The notes: a model not told the origin generated them from the letters alone. Shown: positions 23,236 through 34,770, numbered from the stretch's first letter. The stretch: 64,000 nucleotides of DNA from Hypericum androsaemum (GCA_963995505.1 OZ023187.1:18452584-18516583); one strand, 5' to 3'. Numbers and translations: made by a program.

Positions 23236-23528
23236 TTTTCGATCAGGCGGTACTTAACTTTGATGGACTTCTGGTGAGCATCATTCACAACTTTTCCGAG
23301 TGGTTGTGGTGGTCCAGGTTGGCTTCCAGGCTACAATACCAAGACATTTTTTCTCTGTTCAAGGGCTAGGTTTCGACCTACGTAGTCTTTGGGGGTTGTA
23401 GGTTTCAATTTTTCTTTCTTGAGATGTACTCTGCTATACAATGTTGCGATCCCTGACCCTCTGCTTCATGGTTGTAATCTATGATGTATTTTTCTTGGAA
23501 TGAATTTATACCTTTTCCAAAAAAAATT
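23236..23528 (+). mobile_element. Short 5'-truncated LINE-type insertion with 14-bp TSD
   Basis: 293 bp ending in a run of A, flanked by perfect 14-bp repeats TTGCTTGTTGAATG at 23222-23235 and 23529-23542. It has the 3'-UTR texture of a LINE end (GTTGTAATCTATGATG, ATTTATACC, A tail) and no coding sequence. Confidence 0.75.
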
Positions 23529-23589
23529 TTGCTTGTTGAATGGCACCAATTAAGGATAAACAAAAATAATTCGGATGAAGTTTATGGTT

Positions 23590-24170
23590 TGTCCGGTTAT
23601 GTTAAAATAATTTGTACGATTTTCTTAAAATGGTTTGTATGATTTTGTTTAAATGGTTTGCATTGTAATAATCAAATGATTTGTTCTGTTATGTTCGAAT
23701 GATTTGGTCTATTATGATCGAATATTTTGTACTGTAATGATCGGATGGTTTCACTGTAATGATCGAAGAGTTTGTTCCGTTATGTTCAAATGAATTTCAA
23801 TGTTACGCTAAAATTGTTTGTTATGTCATATGATCGAAAGGTTTGTTAAAAATACTTATAATAAGAAAGTTAAATAATTAATGATGTAACGGGATAAACC
23901 ATTTGTTATAACGGGATAAACCATTTGATATAACAGAGTAAACCATTATATTAAATGGTACATCTGAGTATATCAAATAGTATGCACGTTTATATTAAAT
24001 GGGTATGCACGGTTATATCGAATAGTACGCCTGGTTATACAGAATGGTATGCCTGATTATATTAAATGGTACGCCCGGTTATATTAAATGGTATTCTCGG
24101 TTATATCAAATGGTATGCCCAATTATATAGAATGGTGTTTGATTATATCAAATAGTACGCTTGATTTATT
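23590..24170. repeat. Degenerate minisatellite, two blocks of about 22-23 bp units
   Basis: Block one (about 23590-23850) repeats ATGGTTTGTnCTGTTATGATCGA-like units. Block two (about 23885-24170) repeats AATGGTAyGCCCGGTTATAT-like units about 12 times. The first units of block two (GGGATAAACCATTTG, twice) read as block-one units on the other strand, so the array has an internal inversion. No coding potential. Confidence 0.7.
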
Positions 24171-24756
24171 ATACCAATTTTTTACTTGTTACCGAATATA
24201 TATTAAAAAAAATAAAATTCAAGGGAAACAAATTAAATGATAGGTAGGACCCACCCATGTTTTCCTTCGAAAGAAAAAAAATACCACCTCATTCCACGCG
24301 TCCTACTTTAATATTTTATTTCTTTTTTGCCTAATCTATCTCTTACTAGGATAGTACTCGATGTTGCATCCAGGTCCCAATCTTGTCCCGACCATTGGAA
24401 GGTGACAAGAACAACTAGCAAGTAACACGTCAATATTTGCTTCCGATATGCATGGGTCCCACTTCAACGAACGCTTTAACAATTTTAGTTGGATGTGGAC
24501 CAACATACCCATTATATTCTAAAATCACTATAAATTTTTTTGTTAAACTATTATTTTTTTCATCCAATTAATCCGTAAAGCTAATATTTATTTACCAGTC
24601 GGCAGTAGTTTTAAATCATTCGCATGATTTTCTTCATCGAAATCGAGAAAAAGAAAACCCAAGAAGGGATATTTTAATTTTTTTTGGAGCAGCAGAGGTA
24701 TCATTTCGAGAAAGAAGTATAAATTAACAATTGCTTTGAAAAAATCTGTTTGCAAC
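24171..24756. other. Intergenic, no feature seen
   Basis: AT-rich sequence without recognisable genes or repeats. Confidence 0.5.
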
Positions 24757-25736
24757 CAAGGTTCTTAAAAACGACCCGGAGAGCAACCCATTTTGCTCTA
24801 TGGATCACGGTCGGACCGGTCTGACCAGTTAGATCATTGGTCGGACCAAATTTTTTTATTAATATATTAATTTTTTTAGAAATATATGTATTAGACTATT
24901 AGTACGTAAGTAATAGTGGACACATGTAGGCTGCCGAAGGGGAACCAGGGGTTTGAATAAAACTAGAAATCAGGAACACCAAGTCCATGTTAAATAAATA
25001 AAAAAAACCTACCAAAATCGCCACCCCATCAAAAAAAAATCAAAATTTCCCTAATCTTCTTTCTCCCCATACAGCCAAAAATCGCAGGGATAGGACCCAA
25101 ATCTTAAACCCACTCCAATTGCACCCAAATCTTAAACCCAACCCCAATCGCACCCAAAAATGCCATCGGATGGCCACCGGAACCCCATCCCTCCAGTTTC
25201 GGGGTCCTTAGCAGCATTCATGTCTACTGGGAGCCACGGGAATCTTTCACCTCTTTCCTCTGCGTCGACGCAAACAAATTCGAGAGAGAGAGGGCTAGAG
25301 GGCTACCTGGGCGTCGGAAACTGGCGTCGCCATCGGGAAATCGCTCTGCGTCGATGTCGGGAATCGTCGGAAATTGGGGTTCTTGGCAAAGGACGGGGAT
25401 CGGGACGGGAAGCATGTCCAGAACTTGCTCACGAGTCACGATTGCAGTGTTTCTTCGTTGGGAATCTTCAATTTGGGGCTGGGGAATTTTGGGGTTGGAG
25501 GAGGTCGTCAGTGTAAGGGGTAACTTTTAGGGAATTAGGTTTTTTTTGGGCAAAAATAAGGTTGATTCTAAAGATACCTAACGAACCGGAAAAATCTGGG
25601 TTGAAAATCTGATCAGATTGCCCGATCTGAGAGGATTTTGTCCGGTTTCTTAGGTAGGCGAGTTTTTGTCTATAACTGGGATGCATTTCACTTTGATTTA
25701 TGGTCGGACCGGTCGGACCACTTTTTTAAAACCTTG
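24757..25736. mobile_element. Candidate non-autonomous DNA transposon
   Basis: Ends are inverted: CAAGGTTCTTAAAAACGACC at 24757-24776 against GGTCGGACC..TTTTTTAAAACCTTG ending at 25736, with GGTCGGACCGGTC motifs just inside both ends. It spans 980 bp. The GC-rich middle has an open frame (25160-25516) of low-complexity Ser/Gly/Arg sequence with no domain. I found no clear TSD, so the call is tentative. Confidence 0.45.
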
Positions 25737-26784
25737 TTATTCTGGTCCATACATTCCTTTCTGCAGCCACTTCAGTTAAGTTCATTATTCTGGTCCATAA
25801 TACGATTAAGTCATGAATTCTTAGTAATTTACCTGATAAGTTCGACATTCTCGATCCATTCAGTAGTTTTTTTTGTCACGATCAACTAAAATTAAAGTTC
25901 TATTAAAGAGCGTTTCTACGGGATAGTATTTTACTCGATATTGGATCGGAAAGGTGTTAGTATCCTTGGTGTGTTGGATTTAATTGAGGTTCGGGTATTC
26001 GGTCACAAGTTTTATCTCTTGACCCAAAAATCTTGGACCTAATGGCAAGAAAAAACTTGAATTTGGTGTATTATATATAGGTAATGGGATACGGATCAAT
26101 CTCCAAAATCTTAAAGAGCCTCGAAAAAACCAACCGAATTGACATTTAGGAAGGCATGATCAAAATTGGAAAATAGTCACAGCCATGGAAGTGACCAGCT
26201 ATACCAATGACCTAATTAAATTAACCAAAAGATATAGAATATTAATGAACAAATCCTTCTTTGTTGATATTGAATCTAGTCATAATTGAACATGACCTAC
26301 TGGGTTGATTACAGTATATTTTATTCTAATAATTCGTCGAGTAGTGACTCGTAACAGTTCTTCATTTAAGTTTCAAGGCATCAATTTTCTCATTTTTATT
26401 GGATTTGTTTATGTATCTTGTTCTATGGGTTTCTAGGCAAAAACCGAGAACATGCCTAGAAGATAATGTGCGTAAACTTTAAGTAACAATTATTTGAAAA
26501 TAGGGTCATATAAGGGGGATGTTTAAGGAGAATTTTTTACTAGGCAATTTATATAGCCCAGTATCTATTGTAAAATTCTACTTATCCAAAAAAATTATCA
26601 TTAAGTATAAAAATCTACAGATTGGTACCCATATTTTCCTAATTAGACACATAGATCCTTGAAACGCTGACGGTGTTAAACATGTTGACGTGTCAATGTA
26701 TGCCAACTCAGCGCCATGTCAGCAGACTAAATTTGTGAAAAACAATTACACCAGTCCCATAAATCAGCCCTTGTCCGTTTAAAC
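25737..26784. other. Intergenic; includes DC1 3'-flank homology and repeat debris
   Basis: On the minus strand 26225-26030 matches 54215-54405 downstream of the intact DC1 gene (shared CATTGGTATAGCT, CCATTACCTATATATA, GCCATTAGGTCCAA). A LINE-like tail (CTACTTATCC plus A run) ends near 26587. Sequence at 26690-26785 resembles one arm of the foldback at 46832-46870. These have replaced the C-terminal end of the DC1 pseudogene. Confidence 0.6.
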
Positions 26785-27014
26785 GAGTAGTCATTGGCTT
26801 CCTCGTCAAGGCTAGTGCTGGATCTGATTGATTCCATCTCCTCTCGAGATTCATCTTCTTCCTCGCTTTCATATCTCAGCTCATCGGAATGAGTCCGAAT
26901 GAGTCGTCTTCCTCGGAATCACAGTCAGAAGAAGATTCATCAAACCTATTATACCAGAATTGGTTCTTGGTCTTTTGAATCCCATCATCAGCTCCCTCAA
27001 TTGTAGTATCCAAC
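26785..27014 (-). pseudogene. DC1-protein pseudogene, exon 2 part, downstream of the Copia insertion
   Basis: Minus-strand homologue of 53200-53420 in the intact DC1 gene: start of the region after the zinc fingers (TACAATTGAGGGAGCTG) and the Ser/Asp/Glu-rich linker. It ends abruptly at 26785. The upstream half of the same exon is at 34325, on the far side of the Copia element; the shared GTTGG is its TSD. Confidence 0.8.
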
Positions 27015-28369
27015 TGTTGTTTTGTCGGAGGTGGTGTACTTGATTATGATTTTGTAAGTTGAGGCAAGAGTTAGACTCTTTCTCCGTAAGACGAGATTGC
27101 CCTGTATTAAGTGCTCACGGACTACGGCAATCGTCCCCAAGATACAACGACTTTCGGACTTCGAGTTCGTAGCACAACGACCCTCGAAGCTTCGGATGAA
27201 CCGTCGGATATTTGGAACTTTCTGAGAGAGGGAGAGAGAGCCTACAATTGCTAATGGATGCTTATGCAAGTTGTAGTGGGGTGAGATGCAAATGAGGAAG
27301 AGAGGGCTATTTATAGGTGCTGGATGGGAGGGAGGCAGGCACTCCGAAGGGGCATGTCCGTTCGGCCAGTAGGCAGGCTGCGCTCGTGGCTCTTCGGTGG
27401 CATTCTGGATCCCTTCGGTAGGCAACCCTCCGCTCGTGTCCCTTCGGCGGGCATCTGAGCACATGCACTTTTCCGCACTTCTTCGTGACTGTTCGGATGG
27501 ACAAGCCTTCGCTCGCACTCCTTCGGCCGTCTGGAAGTTTCTGGGACGTTCCAGCTAGGAGTGAGCATTCAGATTATCCGAATCTGAATCCGAACAGTGA
27601 ATTATCCGAATCCGAATATCTAAACTTTTTTCGGATTCGGATAATCCGAACTATCCGAAATTATATAACTGATTGAAAAAAAAAGATACAATTACTTCAA
27701 AAACTTCGACGAGAGACACTCGATCCTTTTAATTTGGGTCTCAACACAACTAGTAGTTCCTTCTCATCATCATAAAAAATATATTCAACAACGGGCCCAT
27801 GAAAATAAGGAAAAAATCCAACTATGGGACTAGAAAAATAAGGAGAGAAAAAAAATTCAACAATAGTTCGGATAGTTCGGATAATCTGAACTCTTATTTT
27901 TGTTATCCAAATCCGAATTAAAAACTTCGGATAATCTGAATAGTAAATTATCCGAATCCGAATCCGAAAAAAATTCAGATTCGGATTCGGATTTGGACAT
28001 CGGATTAAATGCTCACTCCTAGTTCCAGCCCTTCATGACCCATCCAGAATTTGCCAAAATTTAAGGCTCCTCGTGACATTGCGCACGTGCGAAGTGTGCC
28101 TCAAAGCACCTATTGCGACCTGCGTCCAATGTGCCATGCACACACGCATGTGCGCGTGCGCGTGCTCGGATGGGTGCTGCACATCATCCTCGCAACGGTC
28201 CAAGTTGGCTTTCTAGGTGGTCAACTCATTTTCTAGCTAACAAGGAGCATCTCCTTATAAATTAGAAAAATCTTGTTGCACTTTCCAATATGGGATTGCC
28301 ATTTTTCATTCCATATTGGGCCTCCCACTTTGGGCTATTTGCTTTAATTAGCATTAAAAAAACTCAACA
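27015..28369 (-). repeat. 3' LTR of the Copia element, containing a hAT-type MITE
   Basis: 1355 bp, of which 474 bp is the MITE at 27556-28021 plus its TSD copy. A TATA-like CTATTTATAGG lies near 27308-27318. Absent from the 5' LTR is roughly 0.3 kb of GC-rich U3 sequence present here. Confidence 0.8.
27556..28021. mobile_element. hAT-type MITE inside the 3' LTR
   Basis: 466 bp with terminal inverted repeats TAGGAGTGAGCAT..ATGCTCACTCCTA and a perfect 8-bp TSD GTTCCAGC at 27548-27555 and 28022-28029. The interior is packed with CGGAT/ATCCG-type motifs, typical of a common plant hAT MITE group. No coding. Confidence 0.88.
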
Positions 28370-29132
28370 ATCTCCCACATGAATGATGATTAATGCATGC
28401 TGACACTTTTAAGAAAAGTTCTGACAAAATATCATTCCATCAAGATAGGTAGCTTACGGTTTTGAACCTTCTCTAGTAAGATATTATCGGATTTACTTAC
28501 TGCTCAGTGAACGCGATGTATTGAACTGGTCAGTTTTTTTTTTGTAAACCAAGACAATAACATTTATACAATGATATCTCTAATATCCTTTGGTTCTCAC
28601 GTTTTGTCTGTTTCGGCCATGGACCTTATCTTGGATTCATAAGCATGTGCTCGTGCTCGGATGGGTGCTGCACATCATCCTCGCAACGGTCCGAGTTGGC
28701 TTTCTAGGTGGTCAACTCATTTCCTAGCTAACAAGGAGCATCTCCTTATAAATTAGAAAAATCTTGTTGCACTTTCCAATGTGGGATTGCCATTTTTCAT
28801 TCCATATTGAGCCTCCCACTTTGGGCTATTTGCTTTAATTAGCATTAAAAAAACTCAACAATCTCCCACATGAATGATGATTAATGCATGCTGACACTTT
28901 TAAGAAAAGTTCTGACAAAATATCATTTCATCAAGATAGGTAGCTTACGGCTTTGAACCTTCTCTAGTAAGATATTATCGGATTTACTTGCTGCTCAGTG
29001 AACGCGATGTATTGAACTGGTCAGTTTTTTTTTGTAAACCAAGACAATAACTTTTATACAATGATATCTCTAATATCCTTTGGTTCTCACGTTTTGTCTG
29101 TTTCGGCCATGGACCTTATCTTGGATTCATAA
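28146..29132. repeat. Tandem duplication of about 495 bp across the LTR/internal boundary
   Basis: Unit one 28146-28642 and unit two 28643-29132 are near-identical (both start GCATGTG and end GGATTCATAAG). Each holds the first part of the LTR, the purine tract and about 270 bp of internal 3' sequence. The element therefore has two copies of the 3' LTR start and purine tract. Confidence 0.85.
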
Positions 29133-29418
29133 GTATTTTTTCATTTGAAGCGGCCTCACTTCACACTTATATAGGTGATCTCCCATAAAGAGTATCCTGT
29201 CATACTCCACCTTTTTATAATATAGGAATTATTAAAAGTACAGACGCTTAACCTTACCACACCTCAACAAGTTTGTACTTGGGCAGCTTCTGAGAATAGG
29301 ATGGGTTCCAAGTAATCATCTGAACCATTCATAACTTAGTTGTCTCATTGAACTAAGTTTGTGAGATCTCCACTCATCATGGTTGAGTTACCGCTATGAA
29401 CGTTCTTTTAATATGTGG

Positions 29419-32400
29419 GTTTTAACCTCATTTCCCTTACTGCATTATACATTTGATCTCTATTGATTCCTTTCGTCAAAGGATCAGCTATATTATCCTT
29501 GGACTTCACATAATCAATTGTTATTACTCAACTTGAGATCAATCGTCTAACGGTGTTATGTCTCCTACGGATGTGTCGAGACTTACCATTGTACATAGTA
29601 CTTTGAGCACTCCCTATTGCTGACATGCTATCACAGTGTATCAATACAGGAGGCACATGCTTATTCCAACAAGGAATATCCTCTAGGAAGTTTCTAAGCC
29701 ATTCTGCTTCTTCCCTAGCTTCTTCCTTAGCTTTTTCTAGTGCTATAAATTCTGACTCCATGGTGGATCGAGCTATGCACGTTTGTTTCGAGGATTTCTA
29801 GGACACAGCTCCTCTATCTATGGTGAACACGTAACCACTAGTAGATTTGGAGTCTTTAGTGTCTGATATCTAATTCGTATCATTGTATCCTTCTAATACA
29901 GCTGGATATCTAGTATAAAGTTTGCCATGGTTCAAAGTATATTTTAGATACTTTAAAACCCTTTCAAGAGCTAGCCAGTAATCCGTTCATGGATTGCTTG
30001 TAAATCTACTAAGATTGCTAACTGAATAAGCAATATCAGGGCGTGTACAATTTGTTAAGTACATCAGGCTCCCAATGATCGTTACATATTTCAGTTGAGA
30101 TACTGGGTCCCCTCAATTTTTAGCTAAATGTAGACTCAGGTCTACCGGAGTCTTAGCTAGAGGTTTGTCAAAAGTTTCAAATTTCTTGAGTACATTCTCA
30201 ACATAGTGAGATTGTGACAAGACAATTCCTTCAGTCGTCCTAGAGATTTTGATCCCTAGTATGACATCAGCTAGACCCATATCCTTCATATCAAAGTTGT
30301 TCTTTAACATGTTCTTAGTTTTCACGATAAGATCATTGCTACTTCCCATGATTAGTATGTCATCTACATACAGACATACAATCACATAAGCATCAGGTGT
30401 GCCTTTAATGTATATACATTTATCACACTCATTGATCTTAAAGCCATTTGACATCATTGTTCTGTCAAATTTCTCATGCCATTGTTTTGGCGCCTGCTTC
30501 AGCCCGTACAATGACTTGACCAGTTTGCATACTTTATGCTCTTATCCAAGGGCAACAAACCCTTCAGGTTGTTCCATATATATCTCCTCTTCTAGTTCTC
30601 CATTTAGGAAAGCTGTCTTTATATCCATCTGATGTATCTCGAGGTTATAGAGTGCTGTGACAGCTATGAGCACTCTAATAGATGTGATTCTTGTGACCGA
30701 CGAATACATGTCAAAGTAAGCATATCCTTCCTTCTGTTTGAACCCTTTAGTTACCAATCGAGCTTTGTACTTGTCGATTGATCCATCAGCTTTGTATTTT
30801 CTTTTAAGGATCCACTTGCATCCTAAAGGTTTGCAACCTAGTAGAAGATCCACGATTTTCCACGTGTGGTTTTGCATGATGGACTCTATCTCACTATTGA
30901 TAGCTTCTTTCCAGAGATGAGCATCTGGACTAGATAATAACTCTTGGATTATCCCAAGTTCATTTTCTAACACATATGTCAGAAAATCTGGACCAAACGA
31001 CTTGGTTGTTCTGGCCTTTTTGCTTCGTCTAGGTTTCTCAATAACTTGATGAGAACCTTGAGTAGCTTCATGAGCTCTTTTATTAGAGCTTGGGTCTTTC
31101 CTCTCCTTGTTTGGAAAGATATTTTCAAAGAATGTTGCATTCCTTGATTCCATGACCATTCCCTCGTTCATTTCATGATTTTCAGACTTATGCACTAGAA
31201 ATTGGTCTGTACTACTGTTGTAGGCATATTCGATAAAGATACAGTTAACGGTCTTGGGTCCTATTCTCACCCTTTTAGGTGGAGGTATTTTTACCTTAGC
31301 TAGGCACCCCCACACTTTAAGGTAACTGTAAGAAGGCTTTCTTCCTTTCCATAATTCATATGGGGTTTTGTCCCTTTTCTTGTATGGTAGTTTGTTTAGA
31401 ATGTGATTAGCTGAGAGCACTGCTTCCCCCCACATGTTCTGGGGTAAGCCCGAGCTAATCAATAAAGCATTCATCATCTCCTTGAGAGTTTGATTCTTAC
31501 GTTCAGCTACGCCATTTGATTGAGGTAGGTATGGTGCAGTTGTCTGATGTATAATGCCATTTTATTGGCAGAATTTCTCAAATGGAGCTACATAGTCTCC
31601 CCCTCAATCACTTTGAATCATATTGATTTTAGTGCTAAGTTAATTTTCAACCTCATTCTTATAACTCTTGAAAGCTTCTAGAGCTTCATCTTTTCCTTTC
31701 AAGAGATATACATAGCAGTACCTTGTGCAATCATCAATAAATGTGATGAAATACTTTTTTTCACCTCTAGTTTGCACGTGTTTCATATCGCAGATGTCAG
31801 TATGAATTAACTCTAAAGGTATAGTACTTCTTTCCACTGAATGGAAAGGTGCTTTGGTCTTTTTTGCCTCCACACATATTTCACATTTATTGTTTGGGTC
31901 AAACTCTATTTTAGGCAATAAATTTAATCTTACTAACTTTTTTAGTGAGCTCAAATTTACGTGTCCTAATCTATCATGCCATAAGTTAAAACACTCAGCC
32001 AAGTAAGAAAAATTAATAACTTTATTAGGGACATCAAAGGCGCGTTTGACAGTTATTACATTCATCTTGAAGAGCCTCCTCTCGAGGTAACCATTTCCTA
32101 CAAAGGTACGAGCCTTGGTTAATACAAATCTATCAGCCTCAAATACCAGTCTCATCCCGGCTTTGCTTAACAGGGAGCCGGATACTAGATTCTTAAGAAG
32201 GACATGCATTACATCCTTGAGGGTCAACTCTTTTTCGGAGGTCAGCTTCAGCACCACCTGGCCTAGTCCGACTACGGAAGAAGTTACAGAGTTATCCATA
32301 AATAACTTCTGTCCGTTGATCGGGATATAGGTCAAGAACATCTTCTTGTCTGAGCAGATGTGTCGGGTCGCCCCTGTGTCAATGAACCACTCTCTTGGGT

Positions 32401-33340
32401 TATCCACCAGATTGGCTTCAAACACCACGGCAGATAAGTCTAGCTCAGACAGGTTTTCAGCCAAATTAGCCTTCTCACGATCGTCCCTCTTTGGCAGGCA
32501 ACAATCTTTTGCCATGTGATCGGGTTTATCGCAGTTATAGTAATTGTCCTTGATCTTCTTAGCCTTCTTTTGCTTTGGCTCTTGCTTCTCATGCTTGTTT
32601 TCGGGCTTCTTCCGCTTCTTATTAGTGCCACCTTCGGCGAGATACACCTTAGCCTCGGAGTTGGTCCTACTGGTCTTGACTTCAGACTTCTGATTGTCTT
32701 CCTCGATCCTTAGTCTCACAATCAGGTCTTTTAGCCTCATGTCATTCCTCTTATGCTTGAGGTAGTTCTTGAAATCCTTCCAAGGGGGGGGGGGGGGGGG
32801 GGGGGGGGTAGCTTCTCAATTAGTGTAGCCACTTGAAAGGACTTACTGAGTTGCATGCCTTTGGCGTGAATCTCATGTAGAATCAACTGCAGCTCTTGAA
32901 CTTGGTCTATGACCTTCTTGGAATTTATCATCTGGAAGTCGAGGAACCTCCTGAAGATGAATTTCTTCATCCCAGCATCCTCAGTCTTGTACTTCTTCTC
33001 CAGGGAATTTCATAATTCTTTTGCAGTCTTAGCATCTGCATAGACATTGTAAAGGGTGTCGTCTAATCCATTCAGGATATAGTTACGACTTAGGAAGTCG
33101 ATGTGACTCCATGCATCCATGGCGTTGATCTTCTGTTGATCAGCCTCATTTTCTGCCACCTTTGGAGCTTCTTCCTTCAAGAACCGAACCAAGTTAAGCG
33201 TTGTCAAGTAGAACATCATCTTTTGTTGTCATCTCTTGAACTCGTTGCCATTGAACTTGGCCGATCTTTCAGCGTGGACAATTTCTGGGACCGTCGGGAC
33301 CGCTGGTGCAGAGCTTGATGCTGCTATCTTCAAGTACAAA
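29419..33340 (-). pseudogene. Copia gag-pol polyprotein, multiply disrupted
   Basis: Gag begins near 33340 (KFNGNEFKR, then a stop, [17 protein letters not shown]). A degenerate knuckle YYNCDKPDHMAKDC has Tyr for the first Cys. Protease has EWFIDTGATRHIC. Integrase has HDRLGHV, CEICVEAK and IHTDICDM, ends at a stop near 31640 and resumes at 31477. RT has WKEAINSEIESI, MDIKTAFLNGELEEEIYMEQ and, after a further break, the catalytic CLYVDDILIMG (30511-30113). RNase H (SEFIALEKAKEEAREEAEWL) runs to the DPLTKGI-type end near 29419. A run of 25 G at 32784-32808 sits in gag. No complete frame survives. Confidence 0.85.
32784..32808. repeat. Homopolymer of 25 G
   Basis: An uninterrupted G run on the plus strand (poly-C in the sense of gag). 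It replaces a proline/tryptophan codon region after EKLPP. It could be true slippage, a G-quadruplex-prone tract or an assembly artefact. Confidence 0.9.
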
Positions 33341-33355
33341 ATCTCATCTTACGAT

Positions 33356-34324
33356 TATTGTTTTGTCGGAGGTGGTGTACTTGATTAGGATCTTGTAAGT
33401 CGAGGCAAGAGTTAGACTCTTTCTCTGTAAGATGAGATTGCCCCGTATTAAGTGCTCACTGACTACGACAATCGTCCCCAATATACAATGACTTTCGGAC
33501 TTCGAGTATGTAGCACAACTACCCTCGAAGCTTCGGACGAACCGTCGGATATTCAGAACTTTCTGAGAGAGGGAGAGAGAGCCTACAATTGCAAATGAAT
33601 GCTTATGCAAGTTGTAGTGGGGTGAGATACAAATGAGGGGGGAGAGGCCTATTTATAGGGCGCTCGATGGGAGGGAGGCAGGCACTCCGAAGGGGTTTGG
33701 ATTGGGTACGGAGTGAAGGAATTGATTCCAGACGGTTTGGAGTGAAGGGGGACCGCAGCGGCAAGCGCAGGTATGTGATATTGGCAAGCGCAATTATGTG
33801 ATAATGGCAAGCAGAGTTATGTGATAATGCATGTGTATTTGTGACAGCGGCAAGTCCCCGTTGATGATAATGACGCGCGTGGTTTTTTCATTTTGGTCCC
33901 CCATATTTTAGCATTTTTGCAAAAAGGTCCCACTGGCATGCGCAGTTATGTGATAATGGCATTTGTATCCGGCCTGTGTTTGCGCGTGGATTTTTTTATT
34001 TTGGTCCCCGTATTTTAGCGCGTTTGCAAAAAAGTCTCTGGGTGTCTTCATTCCAAGCGGTTCAGAATAGTGACATTCCGTACCCAATCCATACCCCAAG
34101 AGAGGCATGTCCTCGTGCTCGTGCTCGGACTCGCAACGGTCTAAGTTGACTTTCCAAGTAGTCAACTCATTTCCTAGCTAACAAAGAATATCTCCTTATA
34201 AATAAAAAAAATCTTATTACACTTTCCAATGTGAAATTGTCATTTTCCATTCTATATTAGACCTCCCACTTTGGGGTTTTCACTTTGGCCATTTTACTTT
34301 AATTAGCATTAAAAAAATCTAACA
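33356..34324 (-). repeat. 5' LTR of the Copia element, containing a MITE
   Basis: 969 bp, of which 406 bp is the insertion at 33692-34097. The first 330 bp closely match 27015-27345 of the other LTR, including the CTATTTATAGGG box. Confidence 0.8.
33692..34097. mobile_element. MITE inside the 5' LTR
   Basis: Terminal inverted repeats GGGGTTTGGATTGGGTACGG at 33692 and the complementary CCGTACCCAATCCATACCCC ending 34097 (one mismatch). Inside are repeats of GCAAGCGCAnTTATGTGATAA. The superfamily is not clear: GGG ends suggest PIF/Harbinger, but a 3-bp TSD is not evident. Confidence 0.7.
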
Positions 34325-34770
34325 CCAACAAAGTGTCAATGATTACTCTGCATGCAACTTGAGGAAATGGAGTTCTCAATTTCACTTCTCCACTCTCACC
34401 ACAAAGCATCGGAAGAACCTAACACAATGAATAAAATGAATATTAAAAGGTGTAATAACGATCATATTGAGTCGAATGCTGGAATTTCTTTCACGTGATG
34501 GACTATTTAAACAAACTAGTTCAAGAGTTCACGACACACACTTTATTTAGCACCCATTTAACGTCACAGATCATTAGACAACTTTTTGAACAACAATAAA
34601 TTTGAAGTCGTGAGTCTCTTTTTTTTCGCAAATGTGACATGCAATCTCATCTGACATGTTGTCTTCAGCATAATAGTCTTGCAATATGAGAGGATGAACA
34701 TGACAAGTATATTTGATCGTATACGGCAATGGACAACAATGATCCGCGAACGTTAAGAACACGAGCAGAT
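34325..34770 (-). pseudogene. DC1-protein pseudogene, last zinc-finger module, intron and exon 2 start
   Basis: Minus-strand homologue of about 52780-53190 in the intact DC1 gene. It keeps the last DC1 module (CHVHPLILQDYYAEDNMSDE, IACHICEKKE), the intron, whose CATCAyGTGAAAGAAATTC matches the intact one, and the first codons of exon 2 (GAGAACTCCATTTCC). The rest of the protein upstream is absent. One frameshift falls after the KFIVVQ segment. The Copia element splits it at GTTGG. Confidence 0.82.

Larger units (their letters stand above)
27015..34324 (-). mobile_element. Ty1/copia retrotransposon inserted in the DC1 pseudogene
   Basis: A 7.3-kb element with perfect 5-bp TSD CCAAC at 27010-27014 and 34325-34329. 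5' LTR 33356-34324, 3' LTR 27015-28369. Minus-strand LTR starts are TGTTAG/TGTTGAG followed by TTTTTTTAATGCTAATTAAAG. A purine tract GTGGGAGA precedes the 3' LTR. Coding order gag-protease-integrase-RT-RNase H (33340 to 29419) is complete in layout but broken by stops and frameshifts. Each LTR has acquired a different MITE, and a 0.5-kb tandem duplication crosses the LTR/internal border, so the LTRs now differ by almost 400 bp. Confidence 0.9.
1064..34770 (-). repeat. Left arm of the inverted DC1-ABCC-RLP duplication
   Basis: On the minus strand: DC1 pseudogene (34770-26785), ABCC (21317-15176), RLP upstream DNA (12277-11698), RLP pseudogene (3555-1064). Non-coding blocks match as well (26225-26030, 15175-14386). 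About 20 kb of insertions inflate it relative to the right arm. Confidence 0.85.

Noticed and set aside
23590..24170. CRISPR-like array
   Set aside because: Unit repeats are contiguous and degenerate without unique spacers, and the DNA is plant nuclear.
25160..25516. 118-codon ORF inside the candidate DNA transposon
   Set aside because: Low-complexity Ser/Gly/Arg composition, no domain, and an overlapping open antisense frame.
26997..27568. Minus-strand 173-codon frame
   Set aside because: It lies within the Copia 3' LTR and runs into the MITE boundary; no protein similarity.
28051..28236. Alternating purine-pyrimidine stretch (GTGCGCGTGCGCGTG) as a possible Z-DNA regulatory site
   Set aside because: It is part of the LTR and of the tandem duplication; no independent evidence for function.
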